Origin: Aliiroseovarius sp. Z3
GTDB taxonomy: Bacteria; Pseudomonadota; Alphaproteobacteria; Rhodobacterales; Rhodobacteraceae
NCBI RefSeq assembly: GCF_029105185.1
Contig: NZ_JAFMZK010000007.1
Coordinates: 62,001 to 126,000 of the forward strand
Direction: 5' to 3'
Length of the DNA stretch: 64,000 bases
In this document: piece after piece, positions 53,713 through 62,797 of the stretch
Layout of the letters: each line of letters opens with the position of its first letter
How positions within the stretch are numbered: the stretch's first letter is position 1
The notes under the pieces: generated by a model
The model's database searches: none
What the model saw: only the letters and a program-made list of their open reading frames with translations
What the model was told of the DNA's origin: nothing
Made by a program: the position numbers and the translations under genes

Positions 53713-54165
53713 TCACAACGCCTTCTCCATGAAGATCGAGCTGTTGGCTTCAGGATAATCCCCGAACGGGCCACACAGGTCGAACCCCGCACGCTGGTAA
53801 AGACGGTGCGCGGCGTGAAGCACGTTGCCCGTTTCCAGCTTCAGGGCGGCAAACCCCTTCTGCCGCGCCGTCGCTTCGAGCTGTGCCAGCAACGCCTCGC
53901 CCACGCCCTTGCCCCGCGCATCGGGTGCGACGAACATCGACTTCACCTCGCCATAGCTGCCCTTGTCGGCCAGTGCGCCGGTGCCCAGCACCTGCCCGTC
54001 CTTGCGCGCCACGAAGAAAGAGATTTCAGGCACGCAAAGCTGGTCGATATCGAGGAAGAAGTTATCCTCGGGCGGGAACAGTTCTTCCATCAACGCATGA
54101 CTTTGCCTGAGCAAAGCCGTGGCCCCCGGATCGCGGGGATCACCGAGGGTCACGTCGATGGTCAT
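53713..54165 (-). CDS. GNAT family N-acetyltransferase
   Basis: A 150-residue GNAT protein: SMFVAPDARGKGVGEALLAQLE near 90 is the acetyl-CoA loop, followed by ALKLETGNVLHAAHRLYQRAGF. The ATG overlaps the cobW stop by 4 bp. The gene therefore lies within the riboswitch-controlled transcript between cobW and cobN. The substrate is unknown. Confidence 0.87.
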   Translation of the reverse strand: MTIDVTLGDPRDPGATALLRQSHALMEELFPPEDNFFLDIDQLCVPEISFFVARKDGQVLGTGALADKGSYGEVKSMFVAPDARGKGVGEALLAQLEATARQKGFAALKLETGNVLHAAHRLYQRAGFDLCGPFGDYPEANSSIFMEKAL

Positions 54166-55250
54166 GCCACCAAGGCCTTTTCGATGGCGGCGCGATCCAG
54201 ACCGGACTGACCGATCACCACCAGACGGGTTTCGCGCGGCTGCGCGCCAAAGGGCTGATCGTAATAGGTGTCGACACGCGGACCAACGGCTTGCAGGGTC
54301 AGACGCATCGGCTTGCCCGACACGGCGGCAAACCCTTTCAGGCGCAGGATGTTATGGTCGCGGATCGTCTGGGCGACCTGTTCGGCAAAGGCTGCCGGAT
54401 CGGGCACCTCGGCCCGCGTGACCACGAAGCTTTCGAACGCATCATGGTCGTGATCGTGATGGCGATGATCATCATCGTGATGGTCATCATGGTCGTCGTC
54501 ATGGTGATCATCGTCGTCATGGTGGTGATGATGCACCTCGTGGCGCGCGGCCATATCGTCTTCGGCACCGACACCCTGCCCCAACAGAACCTCAACCGGC
54601 AGTGCGCCCATTGACGTGCGCACGACCTGCACGCCCTGACGCGCCTCACCCGACAATTTGCCCACCAGCGTTTCGGCCTCGTCCTCGCCCAGCAGGTCGG
54701 ATTTGTTCACGACGATCATATCGGCGCAGGCCACCTGATCGGCGAACAGTTCAGACAGCGGGGTTTCGTGGTCAAGGTTGTCGTCCATCTTGCGCTGCGC
54801 TTCGACAGCGGCAAGGTTCGACGCGAATTGTCCGTCTGCGACGGCCTTTCCGTCCACCACGGTGACAACGCCATCGACGGTCACACGGGTCGAGATTTCA
54901 GGCCACTGAAAGGCGCGGACCAACGGTTGCGGCAGCGCAAGCCCCGAGGTTTCGATCACGATATGATCGGGCGGCAGGTCACGGTCCAGCAGCTTTTCCA
55001 ACGTCGGGATGAAATCCTCGGCCACGGTGCAGCAGATGCAGCCGTTCGACAGCTCCATGATATCGTCGTCCGAGCAGGTCTCGTCCCCGCAGCCTTTGAG
55101 GATGTCCCCATCCACGCCCAAATCACCAAACTCGTTGATGATCAGCGCGATGCGTTTGCCGTTTGCGTTGTCCAGCATGTGGCGGATCAGCGTGGTCTTG
55201 CCCGCGCCCAGAAAGCCCGTGACAACGGTGGCCGGTATCTTTGCTTGCAT
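54162..55250 (-). CDS. cobW: CobW-type metal-binding GTPase
   Basis: CobW is a COG0523 GTPase thought to deliver cobalt to CobN. The 362-residue protein has the P-loop GFLGAGKTT (12-20), the metal-binding CICC (71-74), NKSDLLGED near 182, a His/Asp-rich stretch from 237 to 270 and a C-terminal CobW domain. ATG 55250 is selected because GGAGGA is 5-7 bp upstream; TTG 55262 is the alternative. It is the first gene after the cobalamin riboswitch. Confidence 0.94.
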   Translation of the reverse strand: MQAKIPATVVTGFLGAGKTTLIRHMLDNANGKRIALIINEFGDLGVDGDILKGCGDETCSDDDIMELSNGCICCTVAEDFIPTLEKLLDRDLPPDHIVIETSGLALPQPLVRAFQWPEISTRVTVDGVVTVVDGKAVADGQFASNLAAVEAQRKMDDNLDHETPLSELFADQVACADMIVVNKSDLLGEDEAETLVGKLSGEARQGVQVVRTSMGALPVEVLLGQGVGAEDDMAARHEVHHHHHDDDDHHDDDHDDHHDDDHRHHDHDHDAFESFVVTRAEVPDPAAFAEQVAQTIRDHNILRLKGFAAVSGKPMRLTLQAVGPRVDTYYDQPFGAQPRETRLVVIGQSGLDRAAIEKALVA

Positions 55251-55299
55251 CTTGTCCTCCAAACTCCGTCTCCCCGACGGGTGGGTTGCGTTCTTGCAT

Positions 55300-55472
55300 G
55301 GCAGGTCTCCTGGCTTCGCGGGTCGAAGCGCCTGCCGCCTTCCCAGTCAGATCAGACCAGTGGCATCGTGCAGGTGCTCTCCGCTTACAGTCGCGGGGGC
55401 GGCTGCAGCATCAGGCCCCGGATTGGGTCGCCTCCGCTGCATTCCCTTTTGTCCCAATGGGAACCATGCCGG
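55300..55472 (-). promoter_or_regulatory. Cobalamin riboswitch
   Basis: On the minus strand the region shows the typical series: GGTTCCC...AAAAGGGAATGCAG, then CGCCCCCGCGACTGTAAGCG, the B12 box GCCACTG (55358-55364 on plus), a CTGGGAAGGCGGCAGG segment and the closing AGCCAGGAGACCTGCC. These are the conserved elements of the adenosylcobalamin riboswitch. It precedes cobW by about 50 bp; coenzyme B12 should switch off cobW-GNAT-cobN. The end near 55470 is approximate. Confidence 0.93.
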
Positions 55473-55685
55473 ACTTGTTTGCCGCGCGGGGCTTGGCGGG
55501 GTCAAGACGGAAACCGACCCGATCGGCGGGTTTGGCGGCAATTGAGCGACCAAGCCCCACAGCGGAATGCAATATCTTGTGGATAACCCGCCAATTGCAT
55601 CCATATATCGACGACTGCCGTTGACTCGCCCCCAATCCCCCGGAAAACTCTGTCTTCAAGAAGAATCAATGATGAGGCAGACCGC
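55473..55685. other. Divergent cobW/smc gap: DnaA box and candidate promoter
   Basis: This 213-bp non-coding stretch contains a perfect DnaA box (TTATCCACA, plus-strand TGTGGATAA at 55578-55586), the AT-rich ATCCATATATCG next to it, and TTGACT (55621-55626) 17 bp before AAAACT as a possible smc promoter. A TTGACC on the minus strand near 55500 may serve the riboswitch transcript. No gene is seen here. Confidence 0.5.
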
Positions 55686-58600
55686 TTGCGGTTTTCGAAA
55701 CTCCGACTGAATGGCTTCAAAAGCTTCGTGGACCCGACCGATCTGGTGATCGCGGACGGGCTGACGGGTGTTGTCGGGCCGAACGGCTGCGGCAAGTCAA
55801 ACCTTCTGGAAGCCCTGCGCTGGGTGATGGGCGAAAACCGCCCGACGGCCATGCGCGGCGGCGGGATGGAGGATGTGATCTTCGCCGGTGCCTCGACCCG
55901 GCCTGCCCGGAATTTTGCCGAGGTTGCGCTGCTGCTGGACAACAGCGAACGCTTGGCCCCGTCCGGCTTCAACGACAACGACAACCTTGAGATCGTGCGC
56001 CGGATCACGCGCGACGCGGGGTCGGCCTATAAGGTCAACACCAAGGATGTGCGCGCGCGAGACGTGCAGATGCTGTTCGCCGATGCCTCGACCGGGGCGC
56101 ATTCGCCCGCGCTGGTGCGGCAGGGGCAGATTTCAGAACTGATCAACGCCAAACCCAAGGCGCGGCGCCGTATTCTGGAAGAAGCTGCGGGAATTTCAGG
56201 TCTGTATCAGCGGCGACACGAGGCCGAGTTGAAGCTGAAGGGCACCGAGACGAATCTGGCGCGTGTTGACGACGTGATCGAACAGCTCGCTTCACAACTG
56301 GGGCAGTTGGCACGACAGGCCCGCCAAGCCGCGCGCTATCGCACCATTGGGGATGATCTGCGCCGCGCTGAGGGGCTGCTGTTATACCGCCGCTGGAAAG
56401 AAGCCGATGCCGCCCGTGCAGAGGCAGAAGCCCAACTGACCGAACGCGTGAAGGCCGCGGCGGCGGCCGAAGGGGCATCGCGGACTGCGACCAAAGCCCG
56501 GCAAGAGGCCGAGGACCGCCTGCCACCCTTGCGGGAAGAAGAAGCCGTCGCTGCCGCGATTTTGCAGCGCCTTCAGGTGCAGCGTGACCAGTTATCAGAC
56601 CAAGAGGCACAGGCCCGGCAGCGTATCGAAACGCTGACCGCCCGCATTGAGCAGCTGACACGTGATACGGAGCGGGAAAGCGGGCTGAACAAGGATGCGG
56701 GCGAGACGATCGAACGGCTGGAATGGGAGCAAGCGCAGATCGCGAAAGCATCCGACGGGCATGAGGCCGCGCTGGATGCCGCCAGCACTGAGGCCCGCGA
56801 CAGCGCGGCGATCTTGCAGGAGCGCGAAGGCGATTTATCGCAACTGACCGAAGACGTTGCCCGTCTGGCCGCGCGTCACCAATCGGCACATCGCCTGTTG
56901 GACGACAGCCGCAAATCGCTTGAAAAAAGCGAAGGCGAGGCGGACCGCGCCCGCACCGCGATGGATGATGCAAAGACCGCGCTCGACAAAGCCGGAGCAG
57001 ATTACGAGACCGCAAAGGCCGCAGAAGCGACCGCTGCCAAAGCGGCCGAAGATGCCGAAGCTGCCTTGGCTGCGGCCGATGATGCCCGTGCGGATGCTCA
57101 GGCCCGCGAAGCTGACGCCCGCGCCGCCAGATCCGCGGCGGAGGGTGAAGTGAATGCCCTGCACGCTGAAGTGCAGGCGCTTGCACGATTGGTGGAGCGC
57201 GACGCGTCCGAAGGTGGGCAGGTGCTGGACGATCTGCGGGTGAAACCGGGATACGAAAAGGCGCTTGGCGCGGCCTTGGCTGATGACTTGCGCGCGCCCG
57301 CGATAGATGGGGATGCGCCGTCAGGCTGGGCTTCGCTGCCAGCCTATGCGCAGGCACAATCGCTGCCCGACGGTGTCAGCGCCCTGTCAAACTATGTGAC
57401 CGTGCCAGAGGTGCTGGCCCGCCGGATGAGCCAGATTGGCCTGGTCAAAACCGAAGATGCCGCAGGCCTGCAAGCCAAGTTGAAACCCGGTCAACGCCTG
57501 GTCTCGATGGAAGGGGATCTGTGGCGCTGGGATGGGTTCCGCGCCGGTGCGGAAGATCAGCCGTCGACTGCCGCTCTGCGTCTTGAACAACTGAACCGGT
57601 TGCAAGAGCTGAAACAGGATCTGGAAGATGCTTCTGCCCGGGCTGATGGCGCGCGGTCTGCACATGAAACGCTAAAGGCGCGTCTGGTTGAAACGACCGA
57701 GGCCGACAAGCAGGCACGGGATGTGCGCCGCGACGCCGACCGCGCCATGGCAGACGCGAACCGCGCCCTGTCGCGCGCCGAAGCGGACCGGAACATTGCT
57801 GGCGGCAAGTTGGAAAACCTTGGCATGGCGCTGAGCCGCCATGAAGAAGAAACCATGGGCGCACGCCAGAGGTTGGTCGAGGCTGAACGTGGGGTGGCCG
57901 ATCTGGGTGATCTGGATGCCGCACGCGGGCAGGTGGAAGACGTCAAGATGGCGGTGGAAGCCGCACGCATGACGATGATGACCAAACGCTCGGCCCACGA
58001 TGAATTGCGGCGCGAGGGTGAGGCCCGGACCCGCAGAAGCCAGGAGATCACCAAGGAGATCTCGGGCTGGAAGCATCGCCTTGAAACGGCGGGCAAACGA
58101 ATAGCCGAGCTGGAAGCGCGCAAGTCCGAGAGCGAGACGGAACTGGGCGAAGCCAGCGCCGCGCCGGATGCATTGGCGGCCAAACGGGACGAATTGGCAG
58201 ACGCGATCGGCGAAGCCGAAACGCGGCGCAAAGCCGCCGCCGACACGCTGGCCGAGGCGGAAACCGCAGAGCGTGAGGCCACCACCGCCGAACGCGATGC
58301 TGAACGCGCGGCGGGTGAAGCCCGCGAAGCGCGCGCCCGCGCCGAAGCCCGCGCCGAGGCTGCCCGCGAAACCGTCACCCATGCCGCCGAGCGGATCGCC
58401 GAAGACATGGAGACCACACCGGACGCACTTCTGGAAAGTCTGGATGCCGACCCCGAGAAAATGCCGTCGTCTGAACAGATCGAACATGACGTGAACCGCC
58501 TGAAACGCCAGCGCGATGCCTTGGGCGCGGTGAACCTGCGCGCCGAGGAAGACGCAAAAGAGGTTCAGGAAGAGCATGACACGCTTCTCAAGGAAAAGAC

Positions 58601-59141
58601 CGATCTGGAAGAGGCGATCAAGAAGCTGCGCGCGGGTATTGCCAGTCTGAACAAAGAAGGGCGCGAGCGTCTTTTGACCGCGTTCGAGCAGGTGAATGCC
58701 AGCTTTGGCAACCTGTTCACCCATCTGTTTGGTGGCGGCGAAGCAAAGCTGGTGCTGGTCGAAAGCGACGATCCGCTGGAAGCCGGGCTTGAAATCATGT
58801 GCCAGCCACCGGGCAAAAAACTGTCGACGCTCAGCCTGTTGTCAGGCGGCGAGCAGACCTTGACCGCGCTGGCGCTGATCTTTGCTGTGTTCCTGGCCAA
58901 CCCGGCCCCGATTTGCGTGTTGGACGAGGTCGACGCGCCTTTGGACGACGCCAATGTCACCCGGTTCTGTGATCTGCTGGACGAAATGACCCGCCGCACC
59001 GACACGCGGTTCCTGATCATCACGCACCATGCCGTCACCATGGCGCGGATGGATCGTCTGTTCGGTGTCACCATGGCCGAGATGGGCGTGAGCCAGTTGG
59101 TCAGTGTCGATCTGAAGAAAGCCGAAGCCCTGGTGGCTTAA
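55686..59141 (+). CDS. smc: Chromosome segregation protein SMC
   Basis: SMC is the ATPase that compacts and aligns chromosomes with ScpA and ScpB. The 1151-residue protein has Walker A GPNGCGKSN (31-39), two long coiled-coil arms rich in Ala, Glu and Arg, a hinge near 500-630, the signature LSLLSGGEQTLTALAL near 1050 and Walker B PICVLDEVDAPLDDAN near 1077. Size fits. The start is TTG 55686, which has GAGG 8 bp upstream. Single gene, divergent from cobW, with a DnaA box in the shared gap. Confidence 0.96.
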   Translation: MRFSKLRLNGFKSFVDPTDLVIADGLTGVVGPNGCGKSNLLEALRWVMGENRPTAMRGGGMEDVIFAGASTRPARNFAEVALLLDNSERLAPSGFNDNDNLEIVRRITRDAGSAYKVNTKDVRARDVQMLFADASTGAHSPALVRQGQISELINAKPKARRRILEEAAGISGLYQRRHEAELKLKGTETNLARVDDVIEQLASQLGQLARQARQAARYRTIGDDLRRAEGLLLYRRWKEADAARAEAEAQLTERVKAAAAAEGASRTATKARQEAEDRLPPLREEEAVAAAILQRLQVQRDQLSDQEAQARQRIETLTARIEQLTRDTERESGLNKDAGETIERLEWEQAQIAKASDGHEAALDAASTEARDSAAILQEREGDLSQLTEDVARLAARHQSAHRLLDDSRKSLEKSEGEADRARTAMDDAKTALDKAGADYETAKAAEATAAKAAEDAEAALAAADDARADAQAREADARAARSAAEGEVNALHAEVQALARLVERDASEGGQVLDDLRVKPGYEKALGAALADDLRAPAIDGDAPSGWASLPAYAQAQSLPDGVSALSNYVTVPEVLARRMSQIGLVKTEDAAGLQAKLKPGQRLVSMEGDLWRWDGFRAGAEDQPSTAALRLEQLNRLQELKQDLEDASARADGARSAHETLKARLVETTEADKQARDVRRDADRAMADANRALSRAEADRNIAGGKLENLGMALSRHEEETMGARQRLVEAERGVADLGDLDAARGQVEDVKMAVEAARMTMMTKRSAHDELRREGEARTRRSQEITKEISGWKHRLETAGKRIAELEARKSESETELGEASAAPDALAAKRDELADAIGEAETRRKAAADTLAEAETAEREATTAERDAERAAGEAREARARAEARAEAARETVTHAAERIAEDMETTPDALLESLDADPEKMPSSEQIEHDVNRLKRQRDALGAVNLRAEEDAKEVQEEHDTLLKEKTDLEEAIKKLRAGIASLNKEGRERLLTAFEQVNASFGNLFTHLFGGGEAKLVLVESDDPLEAGLEIMCQPPGKKLSTLSLLSGGEQTLTALALIFAVFLANPAPICVLDEVDAPLDDANVTRFCDLLDEMTRRTDTRFLIITHHAVTMARMDRLFGVTMAEMGVSQLVSVDLKKAEALVA

Positions 59142-59204
59142 GCGATCCATTGCGCGACACGATAATCTCTTTTAGGGTCAGCAAAACGTTTCAGGAGCAA
59201 TATT

Positions 59205-59672
59205 ATGAATTTTCAAATGCTTGCAGCATCTGCGGCGCTTGCAACAAGTCTGGCAACCGCAACCTATGCCGAACCGATCAAGGCGTCTGATCCTCAAACC
59301 GTGCTTGCCTATTTTCAAGATATTGGCGCTCCTGCCACGTTGACCGAAGACAGCGTGGGCGACCCCATGATCGAGCTTCAATATTACGGCACGACGTTCG
59401 TCGTCTTCTTTTATGGCTGCTCGGACAACATCAACTGCAATTCCCTTCAGTTCTATGCTGGCTACACGGCCGAGAACGAGATTTCGCCCGAAGCGATGAA
59501 CACTTGGAATGCTGACCAGCGCTATGGTCGTGTTTACCAAGATGCCGACGGTCGGAAGAAGCTGGAATACGATATCTATACCGGAAATGCCGGTGTCGAT
59601 TCAGGTGACTTCGACGAAATGTTCGATATCTGGACCGAACTTGTCAAAAGCTTCGAAGCCCAGCTTTCCTGA
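59205..59672 (+). CDS. YbjN domain exported protein
   Basis: A 155-residue protein with a signal peptide (about 1-22, ending ATYAEP). The rest resembles YbjN-type sensory-transduction regulators: VLAYFQDIGAPATL, FYAGYTAENEISPEAMNTWN, and GRVYQDADGRKKLEYDIY. Function is not established. Cysteines in YGCSDNINCNS may form a disulfide bond. CAGGAG lies before the ATG; it is 63 bp after smc and convergent with the transglycosylase. Confidence 0.8.
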   Translation: MNFQMLAASAALATSLATATYAEPIKASDPQTVLAYFQDIGAPATLTEDSVGDPMIELQYYGTTFVVFFYGCSDNINCNSLQFYAGYTAENEISPEAMNTWNADQRYGRVYQDADGRKKLEYDIYTGNAGVDSGDFDEMFDIWTELVKSFEAQLS

Positions 59673-59705
59673 CCGGCCAACCGGCGCCTGTGTCGTGATG
59701 TGAAA

Positions 59706-60890
59706 CTACAATGCGTTCAGTAACTTCGCCGTGGGCCATGCGTCGGCGGGCAAGCCAAGCCTGACCTGCTCTTTCTGGACCGCAGCGCGGGTCATTGCGC
59801 CCAGAATGCCATCGACTTTGCCCACATCATGCCCCCGCGCCTGCAGCTTTTTCTGAAGCGCCTTCATCTGCTGGCCGGTGAAAGCCGGATCGGGATTGCC
59901 AGCATTATACACCGGTGCCCCTTCCAGCCGCGTAGCGAAATAGGCGGCGGTTGTCACGTAGACGAAGCTTTTGTTCCATTCGAAATACACGTTGAAATTC
60001 GGATAGGCGATAAAGGCTGGCCCTTTGCGCCCCTGCGGCAGAAGGATCGACGCCTGCAGGTCAGACGGCCCCAGCGATCCGTGCCGTGGCGACACACCAA
60101 GACCCGCCCATTCTGCAACGCTGAGTCTGCTGTTCAGCCCGGTTTTCGACCAATCAAGGTCTTTGGGAACGGTTACCTCTTGCAACCACGGCTCGCCCGC
60201 ACGCCAGCCCAGTCTGCGCAGCATATTCGCCCCCGACAGCAGCGCATCAGCGGGCGACGTGCGCAGATCAACCGTGCCGTTGCCATCGGCGTCCACGCCC
60301 GCTTCGATAATGTCGCCGGGCAACATCTGCACCATGCCGATTTCCCCTGCCCACGCCCCTTTCGAGGTTCTGGGGTTGAAGTTGCCGCGTTCAAACAGCT
60401 CGAGCGCGGCAAAGACCTGCGGTTGGAACAGTTCGGGGCGGCGGCAGTCATGCGACAGTGACATGAGCGAGTTCAGCGTGTTGAAGTCCCCCTGCACCGC
60501 ACCATAGTCGGTTTCAAAGGCCCAGAACGCCGTCAGGACACCCCGGCTGACGCCATAGGTCTGTTCCATCCTGTCAAAGACGCTGGCGTATTTTTTCATC
60601 ATTGATTTGCCCCGCGCCATCCGGTCGCTGCTGATCAGGCGGCGCGAGAAATCTATGAAGGGTCTCTGAAATATTCCCTGTGCCCGGTCGGCCTTGATCG
60701 TCGCGGGATCGTGCCGGACAGATGCGAAGAAGGCGTCGACCGTGGATTGTGAATGCCCGCGATTGATCGCTTCGGCCTTCATCGCGGCGGTGAAACTGTT
60801 GAACCCGCCGCCACATTTCACAAGCTGGGCATAGGTCGGCGCGGCGCTGAGAATAATCGCCATTGCGGCGGCGGTCGGGATCTTGGGCAT
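59706..60890 (-). CDS. Lytic murein transglycosylase (MltB-like)
   Basis: A 394-residue periplasmic enzyme. Signal peptide residues 1-22; MltB-type catalytic domain with Glu126 in AFWAFETDYGAVQGDF and KGAWAGEIGMVQMLPGDI near 187; C-terminal peptidoglycan-binding domain (about 335-394, LQARGHDVGKVDGILGAMTR). A single cysteine near the start (KCGGGF) is not in a lipobox, so it is likely soluble. Second transglycosylase of the window after the Slt70-like one. The gene is 45 bp upstream of cbiB's end on the same strand. Confidence 0.92.
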   Translation of the reverse strand: MPKIPTAAAMAIILSAAPTYAQLVKCGGGFNSFTAAMKAEAINRGHSQSTVDAFFASVRHDPATIKADRAQGIFQRPFIDFSRRLISSDRMARGKSMMKKYASVFDRMEQTYGVSRGVLTAFWAFETDYGAVQGDFNTLNSLMSLSHDCRRPELFQPQVFAALELFERGNFNPRTSKGAWAGEIGMVQMLPGDIIEAGVDADGNGTVDLRTSPADALLSGANMLRRLGWRAGEPWLQEVTVPKDLDWSKTGLNSRLSVAEWAGLGVSPRHGSLGPSDLQASILLPQGRKGPAFIAYPNFNVYFEWNKSFVYVTTAAYFATRLEGAPVYNAGNPDPAFTGQQMKALQKKLQARGHDVGKVDGILGAMTRAAVQKEQVRLGLPADAWPTAKLLNAL

Positions 60891-60935
60891 GGTGCAACCT
60901 CGTTTGGAACTTGGCGGCAGGTTACCTGAATAGCC

Positions 60936-61853
60936 TTAGGTGACAACCACAAGCAGCATCACAAATCCGAACATCAGCAACCAACCGGACCACAACAGAT
61001 CGACAGATTGGTCAATCTCCTTCGGGCCAATGTCGCGCGCGCCCGATGCATTGACCCAAGGAAAGTCCCGCATTTCCCCCTCATAGGATCGTGGGCCGGA
61101 CAGAGCCACACCCAACGTCGCGGCCATTGCGGCCTCGGGCCAACCAGCATTCGGAGACCGGTGTAAGGGCCCATCGCGACGGATCACACGCCAAGCCGCC
61201 CAAGCCCGTCGGCTGATCATGAACAGCAGCGCGGACAACCGTGCGGGTATCCAGTTCATCACATCGTCCAGCCGGGCGGCAAACTTGCCGAACGCCTCGT
61301 GGCGCGGGGTGCGATAGCCGATCATGCTGTCCGCCGTATTCACGAGCTTGTAGATCAGGATGCCCGGAAGCCCCGCAACAAGAAACCAGAAGGCAGGCGC
61401 AACCAAGCCGTCCGAGAAGTTTTCCGCCGCACTTTCGATGGCACTGCGCGAAATGGCTGGGCCGTCCATCTGCGCCGTGTCCCGCCCGACGATCTGGCTG
61501 ACTGCGCTGCGCCCTTGTTCCACTGACTGCCGCAGCGAATCCGCCACCGCCTGCACATGCTGTGCCAGCGATTTCTGCGCCAGCAGGATGGCGACCACGA
61601 TCACCTCGAGCACGCCGCCGAAAGACAGATCTGCGATGACCCAACCGATCATGGCCGCGATCAGACAAAACGCCATGAGGCCCAAGGCCCCATGCGCCAT
61701 CTGCTTGTCACCCTTGTTGAACGTCTCGTCCAGCCATCCGATTGCACGCCCCATCAGGACAGCCGGGTGTGGCACATGTTTCCAAAGCCACTCTGGTTCA
61801 CCGAACAGGGCATCCAGAAGCAGGGCCAGAGCAAGGATCAGGGGGGCGCTCAC
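60936..61853 (-). CDS. cbiB: Adenosylcobinamide-phosphate synthase (CbiB/CobD)
   Basis: CbiB joins aminopropanol phosphate to adenosylcobyric acid in the inner membrane. From GTG 61853 the protein has 305 residues, with DALFGEPEWLWKHVPHPAVLM near 13 in two blocks, the SAIESAAENFSDGLVAPAFW region near 137, and five or so membrane segments. The GTG overlaps the cobC stop (GTGA), which is why I prefer it over ATG starts further upstream (61877, 61910) that would lie within cobC. It is in the aerobic nomenclature CobD. Confidence 0.92.
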   Translation of the reverse strand: MSAPLILALALLLDALFGEPEWLWKHVPHPAVLMGRAIGWLDETFNKGDKQMAHGALGLMAFCLIAAMIGWVIADLSFGGVLEVIVVAILLAQKSLAQHVQAVADSLRQSVEQGRSAVSQIVGRDTAQMDGPAISRSAIESAAENFSDGLVAPAFWFLVAGLPGILIYKLVNTADSMIGYRTPRHEAFGKFAARLDDVMNWIPARLSALLFMISRRAWAAWRVIRRDGPLHRSPNAGWPEAAMAATLGVALSGPRSYEGEMRDFPWVNASGARDIGPKEIDQSVDLLWSGWLLMFGFVMLLVVVT

Positions 61854-62797
61854 AGCGAACGCTCCAGCTGCGGCCATCCGTGGGCGGGCGGCAGTCCCAG
61901 CCTCAGCCACCTGTCGGAATACGGAAAGATACGCGACCAGATGTGTTGATTGGCCAAACGTTGCTGCCAGGACGCTGCGTCGTCGACATCATATAGCCGA
62001 AACAGCGTCGCCCCCCCGATCGGTGCGGCACCTTTGCCGGTCATCAACAGGTCCAGCCGCGCGGCATCGGTGGCAAGTCGGGTCCGGGTATCCTTGGCCC
62101 AGTCCAGATCTCCCAAAGCCCGCGCCCCAATGGACAGTGCAGGGCCGGACACCTGCCAGGGGCCGATGGTTTCACGCAGTCGGGCAATCAGTACGGGGTC
62201 ACCGATGACAAAGCCAAGCCGCACCCCCGCCAACCCCCAGAACTTTCCAAAGCTCTTCAGGATCAGGACACCGGGTTTCGTTGCGGCCTGAACATGGCTG
62301 GCGTCCGGCGTGACGTCGCAAAAACTTTCATCAATCACTGTGAGGGGCTGATCAAAGTCTGGCTGCGTCCACAGATGGCCGTCAGGGTTGTTCGGATGCA
62401 CCATCACGCGGGCGTCACCGCTGCCATCCTCGGCAATGGCCCATCCCTGCGCGCGAAAGGCGGCGGCGTGTTCATTGTATGTCGGGCCGGGGATCACGGC
62501 CCGACCTGCGCCGCGCAAGCTCGGGATTCGCGCGATCAGGGCCGAGGCGCCGGGGGCAGCCAGAACCGCCGCACCATCGGGCACCGACCAGAACCGCCGC
62601 GCGGCGCGCTCAAGCCGTTCGAACGCAGCCTGATCCGGCAGGGTCGCCCATGTGTGATCCGGCAAAGTGCCCACGGGATAGGGCGCGGGGTTGATCCCCG
62701 TCGACAGGTCCAGCCAATCGGAACGCGACCCACCATATCGGGCCATGGCGGCATCCAGCCCGCCACCGTGGTCGCGTATCGGGGCCGTCTGGGTCAT
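61850..62797 (-). CDS. cobC: Threonine-phosphate decarboxylase-like PLP enzyme CobC
   Basis: CobC makes the aminopropanol phosphate arm of cobalamin. The 315-residue protein is a fold-type I PLP enzyme, starting DHGGGLDAAMARYG. STGINPAPYPVG, VHPNNPDGHLW near 133 and the probable PLP lysine Lys185 in LKSFGKFWGLAGVRLGF are as in CobC/CobD of the HisC family. Overlaps of 4 bp connect it to DUF1636 upstream and cbiB downstream, which confirms the pathway assignment. Confidence 0.93.
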   Translation of the reverse strand: MTQTAPIRDHGGGLDAAMARYGGSRSDWLDLSTGINPAPYPVGTLPDHTWATLPDQAAFERLERAARRFWSVPDGAAVLAAPGASALIARIPSLRGAGRAVIPGPTYNEHAAAFRAQGWAIAEDGSGDARVMVHPNNPDGHLWTQPDFDQPLTVIDESFCDVTPDASHVQAATKPGVLILKSFGKFWGLAGVRLGFVIGDPVLIARLRETIGPWQVSGPALSIGARALGDLDWAKDTRTRLATDAARLDLLMTGKGAAPIGGATLFRLYDVDDAASWQQRLANQHIWSRIFPYSDRWLRLGLPPAHGWPQLERSL

